Source: Comamonas sp009360615
GTDB lineage: Bacteria; Pseudomonadota; Gammaproteobacteria; Burkholderiales; Burkholderiaceae_C
Length of the DNA stretch: 64,000 nt
Direction: 5' to 3' (one strand)
Assembly (NCBI RefSeq): GCF_035784015.1
Contig: NZ_JALKOW010000004.1
The notes under the pieces were generated by a model. It was not told the origin of the DNA. It saw nothing but the letters and a program-made list of their open reading frames with translations, and did no database searches. A program made the translations under genes and the position numbers. Below are positions 24,302 to 32,387 of this stretch, one piece after another. The stretch's first letter is position 1. Every line of letters begins with the position of its first letter.

Positions 24302-25510
24302 ATGAAAAAACAAAATCTTCGTCCACTGGACGGCATCACCGTCGTTTCGCTGGAACATGCGGTGGCAGCACCGTTTTGCACGCGCCAGCTCGCCGATCTG
24401 GGGGCACGCGTGATCAAGGTGGAGCGTCCGGGAAATGGCGATTTCGCGCGCGGCTACGACCAGCGCGTCAACGGCCAATCCTCGCACTTCACCTGGATCA
24501 ACCGCAGCAAGCAAAGCCTGGCGCTCGATCTCAAGCGGCCCGACGCACTCGAGGCGCTGATGCAGCTGCTCGAAGGCGCTGACGTGCTGGTGCAGAACCT
24601 GGCGCCCGGCGCGGCCGCGCGCATGGGGCTGTCCTGGGAGGTGCTGAAGGCCCACAACCCCAGGCTCATCGTCTGCGACATCAGCGGCTACGGTGCCGAC
24701 GGTCCCTACCGCGACAAGAAGGCCTACGACCTGCTGATCCAGAGCGAGGCGGGCTTTCTCTCGGTCACGGGCACGCCCGAGGCGCCGTCCAAGGCCGGCA
24801 TCTCGGTTGCCGACATCGCGGCCGGGATGTACGCCTATACCAATATTCTTTCGGCCCTGCTGCTGCGCGGCCGCACGGGCGAGGGCAGCCACATCGACGT
24901 GTCCATGCTGGAGGCGCTGGGCGAGTGGATGGGTTACCCCATGTACTACGCCTGGGACGGCGCGCCGCCGCCGCCGCGCACGGGTGCATCGCATGCCAGC
25001 ATCTACCCCTATGGCCCCTTCGAGGCGGGCAAGGACGTGGGTGATGGCGGAACGGTGATGCTGGGCCTGCAGAACGAGCGCGAATGGAAGCTCTTTTGCG
25101 AACACGTGCTGCTGCAGCCCGCGCTGGCCGTGGATGCTCGCTTTGACAGCAATGCGCAGCGCAACGCCCACCGTGAGGAACTGCGCGCGCTGATCCTGGA
25201 CGTGTTCAAGGCGATGGATGCCGCCCAGGTCGTGCGGCGGCTGGATGCGGCCGGCATCGCCAATGCGCGCGTCAACGACATGGCGGGCCTGTGGAACCAC
25301 CCCCAACTGGCCGCCCGCCAGCGCTGGTGCAGCGTGGACACGCCGGCCGGACCCGTGCAGGCGCTGCTGCCGCCTGGCGTCAACAGTGCCTTTGACTACC
25401 GCATGGAGGCGGTGCCCGCCGTGGGCGAGCACAGCGAGGCCATCCTGGCCAAGCTGGGCTGGTCGGCCGAGCGCATCCGCGCTCTGTACGCCGAAGAAGC
25501 AACTCTGTGA
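24302..25510 (+). CDS. Class III (Frc/CaiB-type) CoA-transferase
   Basis: Family III CoA-transferase of 402 residues that moves CoA from a donor such as succinyl-CoA to a carboxylic acid. Landmarks are LRPLDGITVVSLEHAVAAPFCTRQLADLGARVIKVE at the N-terminus and NRSKQSLALDLKRPDALEAL near residue 70. YDLLIQSEAGFLSVTG near residue 143 contains the conserved Asp that carries the covalent CoA intermediate. The ATG at 24302 is used; an upstream frame from 24239 is encoded by the repeat and is not family sequence. It would activate the dicarboxylate imported by the Bug receptors. The following PrpD gene starts 34 nt later. Confidence 0.9.
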   Translation: MKKQNLRPLDGITVVSLEHAVAAPFCTRQLADLGARVIKVERPGNGDFARGYDQRVNGQSSHFTWINRSKQSLALDLKRPDALEALMQLLEGADVLVQNLAPGAAARMGLSWEVLKAHNPRLIVCDISGYGADGPYRDKKAYDLLIQSEAGFLSVTGTPEAPSKAGISVADIAAGMYAYTNILSALLLRGRTGEGSHIDVSMLEALGEWMGYPMYYAWDGAPPPPRTGASHASIYPYGPFEAGKDVGDGGTVMLGLQNEREWKLFCEHVLLQPALAVDARFDSNAQRNAHREELRALILDVFKAMDAAQVVRRLDAAGIANARVNDMAGLWNHPQLAARQRWCSVDTPAGPVQALLPPGVNSAFDYRMEAVPAVGEHSEAILAKLGWSAERIRALYAEEATL

Positions 25511-25544
25511 AAGCTGTGCGCACCACCTGCGCGGGAGTGATTCC

Positions 25545-26909
25545 ATGAAGAACGAGACCCAAGTGAGCATTCATCCGCTGGCCCGGTTCGCGGCCACATT
25601 GTGCTGGGAGAATGTCCCGCTGCAGGTGCAGCGCCGCGCCGAGGACCTGTGCGTGGACTGGTTCGGCTCCGCTCTCGCCGGCCAGAACGCGCGCCCCGTG
25701 CAGAGCATCACGCGCTTTGCTCTGTCCCAGGGACCGGCAGCGGGGCCCTGCGAGATCCTGGGCAGTGCCGACACCACCTCGCCCATGATGGCGGCCCTGG
25801 CCAATGCCGCAGCCTCGCATGTGGCCGAGCAGGACGATGTGCATAACGGCTCGGTCTTCCACCCGGCGGCCGTGGTCTTTCCACCCGCGCTGGCGGTGGC
25901 CCAGAGCATCGGTGCCAGCGGCGTCGAGCTCATGCAGGCCTGCGTGGCCGGCTATGAGGTCGGCATCCGGGTGGGCGAGTTCCTGGGCCGTAGCCACTAT
26001 CGCATCTTCCACACCACGGCCACGGCCGGCACGCTGGCAGCGGCTGCCGCCGTGGGGCGGCTGCTGGGCCTCACGCCCGCGCAGATGCAGCATGCCTTCG
26101 GTTCGGCCGGCACGCAGTCGGCAGGGCTGTGGGAGTTCCTGCGCACCGCCGCCGACAGCAAGCAGCTGCACACGGCGCATGCGGCCGCTGCGGGCCTGAT
26201 GTCGGCCTATCTGGCCCGGGACGGTTTCACGGGCGCGCAGGACATCTTCACGGGGCCGCAGGGCCTGGCGGCAGGCATGTCCACGGACGCCGATCCGTCC
26301 AGGCTGACCGACGGCCTGGGCACGCGCTGGGCCACGGCAGAGACCTCGTTCAAGTGGCATGCCTCATGCCGCCACACACATCCGGCCGCCGATGCGCTGC
26401 TGCAGGTCATGCAGGTGCAGGGCCTGACTCCCGCCGACCTGGCGCAGGTCACCTGCCACGTGCACCAGGGCGCCATCGATGTGCTGGGCCCCGTGGTCAG
26501 GCCGAGCACCGTGCACCAGAGCAAGTTCTCCATGGGCACGGTGCTGGCGCTGGCGGCGCGTCACGGTCATGCGGGGCTGACGGAGTTCGACCGCGACTAT
26601 CTGGCACAGGAAACCGTGGCGCTGCGCGACAGGGTGAGCATGGAACTCGATGCCGAGGTCGACGCGGCCTATCCCCGGCGCTGGATCGGCAAGGTCACCG
26701 TGCAGACCATCGATGGCCGCACGCTGCACGGCCGCGTGGAGGAGCCCAAGGGCGATCCCGGCAACACGCTGTCGCGCGAGGAAATCACGGCCAAGGCGCT
26801 GCGGCTGATTGCCTATGGCGGGGTGCTCCAGGACGACCTCGCACAGGCGGCCGTGCAGCGGTTGTGGCAGGTCGCGCGATGGCCGCGCGTGCAGCGCCTG
26901 CTGGACTGA
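25545..26909 (+). CDS. MmgE/PrpD-family protein
   Basis: Protein of 454 residues in the MmgE/PrpD fold, which includes 2-methylcitrate dehydratase (PrpD), cis-aconitate decarboxylase and iminodisuccinate epimerase. Conserved segments are ASHVAEQDDVHNGSVFHPAAVVFPPALAVAQ near residue 90, HTTATAGTLAAAAAVGRLLGL near residue 157, and KWHASCRHTHPAADALLQV near residue 270. It has GGGAG eight bases before ATG 25545. Members act on tri- or dicarboxylic acids. In this operon it could form itaconate or a related unsaturated dicarboxylate from a tricarboxylate, or epimerise the substrate. It is followed by a Bug receptor 103 nt downstream. Confidence 0.86.
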   Translation: MKNETQVSIHPLARFAATLCWENVPLQVQRRAEDLCVDWFGSALAGQNARPVQSITRFALSQGPAAGPCEILGSADTTSPMMAALANAAASHVAEQDDVHNGSVFHPAAVVFPPALAVAQSIGASGVELMQACVAGYEVGIRVGEFLGRSHYRIFHTTATAGTLAAAAAVGRLLGLTPAQMQHAFGSAGTQSAGLWEFLRTAADSKQLHTAHAAAAGLMSAYLARDGFTGAQDIFTGPQGLAAGMSTDADPSRLTDGLGTRWATAETSFKWHASCRHTHPAADALLQVMQVQGLTPADLAQVTCHVHQGAIDVLGPVVRPSTVHQSKFSMGTVLALAARHGHAGLTEFDRDYLAQETVALRDRVSMELDAEVDAAYPRRWIGKVTVQTIDGRTLHGRVEEPKGDPGNTLSREEITAKALRLIAYGGVLQDDLAQAAVQRLWQVARWPRVQRLLD

Positions 26910-27012
26910 GACCGAGACCGAGTTTTACCGCCGGTCCCGGCCGGCGGACCCACGGGAAAGGTGCCGTCACAGAGCGCCTCCCGCTTCCACCCAAGTGCAC
27001 AGGAGACAAACC

Positions 27013-28020
27013 ATGCAAAGCACAAACCCTTTTCGCCGCCGCCTTTTTCAGGCAGCGGCCGCCGCCTGCGCCCTTGCCGCGGGAGGGACGAGCACCGGCG
27101 CCGTGGCTGCGGTCTGGCCCGAGAAGCCCGTCGTCCTTGTCGTACCCTACAGCGCGGGCGGCCCCACCGACGTGGTGGCGCGGCTGCTGGCGATTCCCAT
27201 GGGGCAGGTGCTGGGCCAGAGCGTACTGGTCGAGAACACCGTGGGAGCGGGCGGCACCATAGCGCCCAATCGCGTGGCCAAGGCCAAGGCCGACGGCTAC
27301 ACCATCCTCATCCACCACATGGGCATGGCCACGGCGCCGGCGCTGTACACGAAGCTGCCCTATGACCCGCTCAAGGACTTCGAGTACATCGGTCAGGTGC
27401 TGGACGTCCCCATGACCCTGCTGTCGCGCAAGGACTTCCCGGCCAGCAGCTTCGGCGAGCTGCTGGACTACGTGAGGAAGAACCAGGACAAGGTCTCTCT
27501 GGCCAATGCCGGCATTGGCGCCGTCTCCCAGCTGTGCGGCATGCTGTTCATGCACCAGGCGGGCGTCAAGCTCACCACCGTGCCCTACAAGGGCGCGGGT
27601 CCTGCCATGAACGACCTCATGGGCGGCCAGGTGGACCTGTTGTGCGACCAGACCACGCAGACCGTGCCCGTGATCAAGGACGGTCAGCGCGCCAAGGTCT
27701 TCGGCGTGACCACGCCCAAGCGTCTGTCGTCCCTGCCCAACATTCCCACGCTGGACGAGCAAGGCCTCAAGGGCTTCGACGTCAAGGTCTGGCACGGCAT
27801 GTATGCGCCCAAGGGCACGCCCCAGGACGTGGTCATGGCCATCAACAAGGCGCTGAACGTGGCCATCAGGGACGAGAACGTCAAGAAGCGCATCGCCGAA
27901 CTCAGCTCCGACCTGGTCTCCCCCGAGAAGGCCACGCCCGAAGGCCTGCGCACCCATCTGCAGGCCGAAGTCTCGCGCTGGAACAAGGTCATCAAGGCGG
28001 CCGGCGTCTCGGCCGAATAA
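27013..28020 (+). CDS. Bug-family (TctC-type) periplasmic solute receptor
   Basis: Bug/TctC receptor of 335 residues with an RRR-containing signal sequence (FRRRLFQAAAAACALAAGG). The carboxylate-contact loops are VVPYSAGGPTDVVARLLAIP and VLVENTVGAGGTIAPNRVA. TVPYKGAGPAMNDLMGGQVDLLCD follows. The ATG at 27013 is preceded by AGGAGACAAACC. It is the second receptor of this operon and precedes the CitE-type lyase by 22 nt. Two different receptors in one operon suggest two related acids or a spare high-affinity binder. Confidence 0.9.
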   Translation: MQSTNPFRRRLFQAAAAACALAAGGTSTGAVAAVWPEKPVVLVVPYSAGGPTDVVARLLAIPMGQVLGQSVLVENTVGAGGTIAPNRVAKAKADGYTILIHHMGMATAPALYTKLPYDPLKDFEYIGQVLDVPMTLLSRKDFPASSFGELLDYVRKNQDKVSLANAGIGAVSQLCGMLFMHQAGVKLTTVPYKGAGPAMNDLMGGQVDLLCDQTTQTVPVIKDGQRAKVFGVTTPKRLSSLPNIPTLDEQGLKGFDVKVWHGMYAPKGTPQDVVMAINKALNVAIRDENVKKRIAELSSDLVSPEKATPEGLRTHLQAEVSRWNKVIKAAGVSAE

Positions 28021-28042
28021 GTACTCCCGCAAGGACATCCGC

Positions 28043-28915
28043 ATGCACGATCTGGCGCGACAGGCTACCTCCTTTCTCTTCGTTCCTGCCACGCGCCCCG
28101 AGCGCCTTGGCAAGGCCATGGGCAGCGGTGCCGATATGGTCATCGCCGACTGGGAAGACGCCGTGGCCCCGGCCGACAAGGAGGGCGCGCGCCAGGGGCT
28201 GGCCCAGGCCGTGCAAGCACTGGAAGGCGCGGAGCGCGCACGCCTGCTGGTGCGCATCAACGCCGAAGGCACACCCTGGCATGCCGAGGACCTGCACGCG
28301 CTGGCGCAACTGGTAGAGAGGGGCGTGGCCGGTGCCGTGGTCTCCAAGGCCGAGAGTGCCCAGACCCTGCATGCAGTGGCCCGGGCTGCGGGCACACGGG
28401 CGGCCGTGCTGCCCCTGATCGAAAGCGTGGCCGGCCTGGACGCGGCCGATGCCCTGGCCGCCGCGCCCCAGGTGGTGCGTCTGGCCTTCGGCCACCTGGA
28501 CTTCCAGGTCGATGCGGGCATGGCTTGCGGCCCGGGCGAGGAGGAGCTGCTGCCCATGCGCATGGCCCTGGTCCTGGCCTCGCGCCGCGCCGGCATTGGC
28601 GCGGCCGTGGACGGCGTGACCGTGGACACGCGCAACCCCGAGCGGCTGGCCCGGGACGCGGCACGCGCGCGGCGCATGGGCTTTGGCGGCAAGCTGTGCA
28701 TCCACCCGGCCCAGGTGAAGCCGCTGCACGCCGCCTTCGACCCCGACGCAGCCGCCGTGGCCCACGCGCAGCGCCTGCGCCAGGCACTGGCCGAGGCCGG
28801 CGGCGGTGTCTGCGTTCTGGATGGCCGCATGGTGGATGCGCCCGTGCTCCACCTGGCGCAGCAGACACTGGCCCGCCACGTCTGGGCCCAGCAGCGCATG
28901 CAGCGCAACACCTAG
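28043..28915 (+). CDS. HpcH/HpaI-CitE family C-C lyase, probable citramalyl-CoA/malyl-CoA-type lyase
   Basis: TIM-barrel lyase of 290 residues in the CitE/HpcH family. Key regions are TSFLFVPATRPERLGKAM at the start, ADWEDAVAPADKEGAR (acidic metal/CoA region) near residue 35, LVRINAEGTPWHAEDL near residue 72, LPLIESVAGL with a metal-binding Glu near residue 121, and AFGHLDFQVDAG near residue 145. Stand-alone CitE-like proteins without CitD/CitF partners usually cleave a CoA thioester such as citramalyl-CoA or malyl-CoA. The hydratase gene upstream makes citramalyl-CoA the favoured guess, giving pyruvate and acetyl-CoA. Confidence 0.87.
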   Translation: MHDLARQATSFLFVPATRPERLGKAMGSGADMVIADWEDAVAPADKEGARQGLAQAVQALEGAERARLLVRINAEGTPWHAEDLHALAQLVERGVAGAVVSKAESAQTLHAVARAAGTRAAVLPLIESVAGLDAADALAAAPQVVRLAFGHLDFQVDAGMACGPGEEELLPMRMALVLASRRAGIGAAVDGVTVDTRNPERLARDAARARRMGFGGKLCIHPAQVKPLHAAFDPDAAAVAHAQRLRQALAEAGGGVCVLDGRMVDAPVLHLAQQTLARHVWAQQRMQRNT

Positions 28916-28985
28916 TCTTATCGGACGTTGCCGGGCACCGTCGTCTGGTTCAGATTCATGCTGCTTCATGAAACAGGGGAACGGC

Positions 28986-29843
28986 ATGAATCAGGCTTTG
29001 GTATGTGTGGTGACGGGAGCCAGCCGTGGCGTGGGCCGGGGGGTGGCGATGGCGCTGGGGGCCGCGGGGGCAACCGTCTACGTGACGGGGCGCAGCGTGA
29101 AGGAGGGTGACTCGCCGCTGCCCGGCACGGTAGGCAGGACGGCTGCCGATGTGACGGCAGCCGGCGGCAACGGCATAGCCGTGGCCTGCGACCATGGCGA
29201 CGATGCCCAGGTGGCAGCGCTGTTCGAGCGCGTGCGCCGCGAGCATGGCCGGCTCGACATTCTGGTCAATTGTGCGATTGCGATTCCCGATGCGCTGACC
29301 GTTCCCGACCCCTTCTGGCAGAAGCCGCTGGAGATGACCGGGCTGCTCGATGTGGGGCTGCGCTCCACCTACGTGGCCAGCCATTGCGCGGCCGGCCTGC
29401 TGATCGCAGCGCGCGGCCTGGTGGTCAATATCTCGTCGGCAGGCAGCCGCTGCTATATGCATGGGCCGGCCTATGGCGCGGGCAAGGCCGGCACGGACAA
29501 GATGAGCTTCGACATGGCCCACGACTTCAAGCCTGCCGGCGTGAGCGTGGTCTCGCTCTGGCCAGGGCTGGTCAAAACCGAACGCTCCGAACGCGTCTGC
29601 GCGGCCGAACCCGACAAGTACGGCGACAGCTTCGACAGCGCCGAAACGCCGCAATTCATCGGCCGGGTGGTGCTGGCCTTGCATGGCGATGCGGACTGTC
29701 TGGAAAGGCGTTCCGGCGGCGTGTTCTACACGGCCGAACTGGCCCGCGAGTATGGCGTGCAGGACATTGATGGTGCGCAGCCGCCGTCGCCGCGCACCCA
29801 CTTCGGTGCGCCACCGGAGTTCAGTCCGGTGGTGGTCGAATAA
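28986..29843 (+). CDS. Short-chain dehydrogenase/reductase
   Basis: NAD(P)-dependent SDR of 285 residues. The cofactor motif is CVVTGASRGVGRGVAMALG (TGxxxGxG) at residues 7-25. The active site is a Ser in VVNISSAGSR near residue 142 with Y-GAG-K (AYGAGKAGTDK) near residue 160. PG motif (WPGLVKTERSERV) follows. A MKQGNG extension is possible from an upstream ATG at 28968, but AGGGGA sits correctly before 28986. It ends the plus-strand cluster, 70 nt after the lyase. What it reduces or oxidises is unknown and it may be unrelated to the rest of the pathway. Confidence 0.86.
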   Translation: MNQALVCVVTGASRGVGRGVAMALGAAGATVYVTGRSVKEGDSPLPGTVGRTAADVTAAGGNGIAVACDHGDDAQVAALFERVRREHGRLDILVNCAIAIPDALTVPDPFWQKPLEMTGLLDVGLRSTYVASHCAAGLLIAARGLVVNISSAGSRCYMHGPAYGAGKAGTDKMSFDMAHDFKPAGVSVVSLWPGLVKTERSERVCAAEPDKYGDSFDSAETPQFIGRVVLALHGDADCLERRSGGVFYTAELAREYGVQDIDGAQPPSPRTHFGAPPEFSPVVVE

Positions 29844-30706
29844 GCCTGCGTGCCGAGAGAACGCCAGGCATCGCTGGCGACGACGCAGGGGCCTGCCGTG
29901 CGTGTGCAATACCCGGTGGGTGTCTGCTTCTGCTTGCCTTTGCTGCTGCGGCCGTCTGCATCTCTCCTTCTCGCTGCCCCTGGCATTGAGGCTGCGGGCC
30001 TGTGCCAGGGTCTCCCTGCAACAATGCCGGGATAAGCGGATCCATAGCGCCTGCCAACGGATTGCCGAAGGCGATGTCCGCGCATGCGTGCGTTTGACCA
30101 CTGCACAGAACATCTTCAAGGGTGGGCAGGCGTCGCGACAACGCTGGGCCGGATCATGGCCTGCGGCCGGTAGCCGATCAATTTCCGTGGCGACGTGCTC
30201 GAGGCCGCGGTGCTGGAGCGAACGGTGTCCCGAGAAGATCAGGCCACCAAGCTCAGGGGGGGCGGTTCACCGCCGGGATGGAAGCCGTCGCCGCGAGGGC
30301 TTCCATCTGTACGAGGAAGCGGGCATCTGAAAAGTACCGCTGTGAGGGCGGTCTGGGCCTGCTGTAAGCGCCCTGCCTGTGCAATGCTGTCATTGTCGGC
30401 ACAGTCTGCGCCGGGCGATCTGATCTTTCGCCAGGGCACGCAGAGCGCCTGTCATCTGGTGCGCGCCGTCCGAGCGCCCCGGGGCAGGCGGATGCCGTGG
30501 TGCAGGACTCGCCGGACTTTTTCCGGGAGGCCCTGCGTGCTCAGGCCCGTTGCCTGTCGCCGCTCCCTCCCGACCCCGCAGCGCGAGCGGGCCCTGGCCT
30601 GGGCCAGGGCGCAGCAGGGCCGGCGATTGCAGCGGCACGCAGGCGGCTGCGCTCATCCGGTTTGCGCCCGCTCACGTGCTTGCTGTCCTGGCGGCAGACC
30701 TGCGCT
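29844..30706. other. 863-bp stretch without an intact gene
   Basis: Several overlapping frames stay open here but none has family-like sequence, ribosome sites or codon-position bias like its neighbours. Two hairpins stand out: GGCGG-TTCA-CCGCC near 30258-30271 and GATGGAAGCC / GGCTTCCATC around 30278-30307 (10-bp perfect stem). The right half contains a possible Crp/Fnr pseudogene, listed separately. The liv-type ATPase gene ends at 30707, so part of this may be its 3' untranslated region. Base composition remains high-GC. Confidence 0.6.
30390..30560 (+). pseudogene. Possible decayed Crp/Fnr-type regulator fragment
   Basis: One frame (30390-30486) reads SAPGDLIFRQGTQSACHLVRA, which looks like the first strands of a cyclic-nucleotide-binding barrel. 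After a frame change the sequence continues as VVQDSPDFFREALRAQARC (30497-30553), similar to the barrel segment following the phosphate-binding cassette in Crp/Fnr regulators. No DNA-binding domain is recognisable. The resemblance is short and found by eye, so it may be chance. Confidence 0.25.
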
Positions 30707-31474
30707 CTAGACACCCAGATACTGCTGGCGTACGGCCTGGTCGCCTGCCAGTTCAGCCATGCGGGCTGCGTGGACGATCTGGCCCTTCTCCAGCACATAG
30801 GCCCGGTCGGCCACGACCTCGGCAAACGGCAGGTTCTGCTCGCTGAGCAGGATGCCGATGCCCTGAGCCTTGAGTTCGAGAATCGTGCGCGCCATCTGCT
30901 CGACGATCAGCGGGGCAACCCCCTCGGAGGGCTCGTCCAGCAGCACCAGACAGGGTTGGCCCATCAGCGTGCGGGCCACGCTCAGCATTTGCTGTTCGCC
31001 ACCGCTCATGCGCCCACCCAGACGGTCGGGCATCTCCCCCAGGTTGGGGAAGAGCGCAAACAGTTTTTCGGGCGTCCAGTGCGGCATGGCTGCGCCATCG
31101 GGCCACCGCCGCGGCTTCTGCCTGCCGACCTCGAGGTTCTCCCGCACCGTCAGTTCGGTAAAGATGCGGCGGTCCTCGGGTACATAGCCCAGGCCGCGCT
31201 GCGCGATCTGGTGCGAGGCCTTTTTCTCGATCGCCTCTCCCATGAATCGGATGAGTCCCTCTCGGCGCGGCACCAGGGCGGCAATGCTCTTGAGCGTGGT
31301 GGACTTGCCTGCGCCATTGCGGCCCATCAACGCCACGACCTCGCCGCGCCCCACGGTCAGCGATACCTGATGCAGGATATGGGCCGCGCCGTACCAGGCG
31401 TTGAGATTCTGGACATCAAGCAATATCGGGCCCTGGCCCTTATCCATCAATTGCTGGTTGCTATGTTTTTGCAT
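30707..31474 (-). CDS. livF: Branched-chain-type ABC transporter ATP-binding protein LivF-like
   Basis: ATPase of the branched-chain amino acid/aromatic-acid ABC family, 255 residues. Walker A is GRNGAGKST near residue 53, the signature MSGGEQQ near residue 155, and Walker B LVLLDEP near residue 177. The C-terminus ends with QYLGV, as is normal for LivF. LivF-type identity is also supported by GYVPEDRRIFTELTVRENLEVG. It is the last gene of receptor-permease-livG-livF; 154 nt separate it from livG, longer than the other gaps. The start at 31474 has no clear ribosome site and the ATG at 31447 is an alternative. Confidence 0.92.
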   Translation of the reverse strand: MQKHSNQQLMDKGQGPILLDVQNLNAWYGAAHILHQVSLTVGRGEVVALMGRNGAGKSTTLKSIAALVPRREGLIRFMGEAIEKKASHQIAQRGLGYVPEDRRIFTELTVRENLEVGRQKPRRWPDGAAMPHWTPEKLFALFPNLGEMPDRLGGRMSGGEQQMLSVARTLMGQPCLVLLDEPSEGVAPLIVEQMARTILELKAQGIGILLSEQNLPFAEVVADRAYVLEKGQIVHAARMAELAGDQAVRQQYLGV

Positions 31475-31628
31475 GGCAGGATCCGAGGTGGCGAGGGGCG
31501 TTCGCTGCGCGTGAAAAGGGTGTGACTTTGCTCAGTGACTCTGCGCAAGAGAGGCCATGCGGCGAGCGCGCCGTTCCCCTGTCGTGCGCAGCCAGGAGGG
31601 AGGAAGGCGCGTTGAGGCTCAGCAAGGG

Positions 31629-32387
31629 TCATCGCTTATCCAGAACCAGACCCGTGCCCAGGTAGGCCTGCTGCACTCGCTCGTCGTCGCGAATGGCTTG
31701 CGGCCTGCCTTCGGCCAGCAGCCGGCCGCGCACCAGAACGGCCACACGGTCGGCCAGCCCGAAGACCACGTCCATGCTGTGCTCGGTGAACAGCACGCCC
31801 ATGCGGCGCTGCTGCGCAAGCTGGCGCGTCAACTGCATCAGCGCGATACGCTCGCCCGGGGCCATGCCGGCCGTGGGTTCGTCCATGAGCAGCAGCAGAG
31901 GATCATGGGCCAGCGCCATGGCCAGCTCCACGCGTTTCACATCGCCGTAGGCCAGAGCGCTGCAGGGGCGATCGGCCTGCGCCGCCATACCCACCTGTTC
32001 CAGCAGGGCCAGTGCGTCGGAACGCCGGTGGCTGGCGGCACGCGGCCACCCGCTGAAGATCCTGCGATCGGCCGACAGCAAAGCCATCTGCACGTTTTCC
32101 ACCACGCTGAGCGAGGCAAAAGTCTGTGCGATCTGGAAGGTGCGTCCCACGCCCTTGCGCCAGATGGCGCGCGGCGGCAGGCCGGTGATGGACTGGCCAT
32201 TGAGCAGCACCTGGCCGCTGTCGGGCGGCAACTGGCCACCGACCATATTGAAGGTGGTGCTCTTGCCTGCACCGTTGGGGCCGATCAGGGCCAGCAGCTC
32301 GCCCGCCTGAAGACCGAACGAGACCTGCTGCACGGCCTTCACGCCGCCAAAGGCCTTGCTGATGCCCTGGACCTGCAGCAGGTTCAT
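31629..32387 (-). CDS. livG: Branched-chain-type ABC transporter ATP-binding protein LivG-like
   Basis: Second ATPase of the transporter, 252 residues. Walker A is GPNGAGKST near residue 37. The signature loop is degenerate (ALAYGDVKRVELAMAL in place of LSYGQQR...), as often in LivG, and Walker B reads LLLLMDEPTAGMAP. The ATG at 32387 overlaps the stop of the fused permease gene (ATGA) and has AGGAG at good distance. A longer open frame upstream lies inside the permease and is a shadow. Forms a heterodimer with the LivF-like protein. Confidence 0.92.
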   Translation of the reverse strand: MNLLQVQGISKAFGGVKAVQQVSFGLQAGELLALIGPNGAGKSTTFNMVGGQLPPDSGQVLLNGQSITGLPPRAIWRKGVGRTFQIAQTFASLSVVENVQMALLSADRRIFSGWPRAASHRRSDALALLEQVGMAAQADRPCSALAYGDVKRVELAMALAHDPLLLLMDEPTAGMAPGERIALMQLTRQLAQQRRMGVLFTEHSMDVVFGLADRVAVLVRGRLLAEGRPQAIRDDERVQQAYLGTGLVLDKR

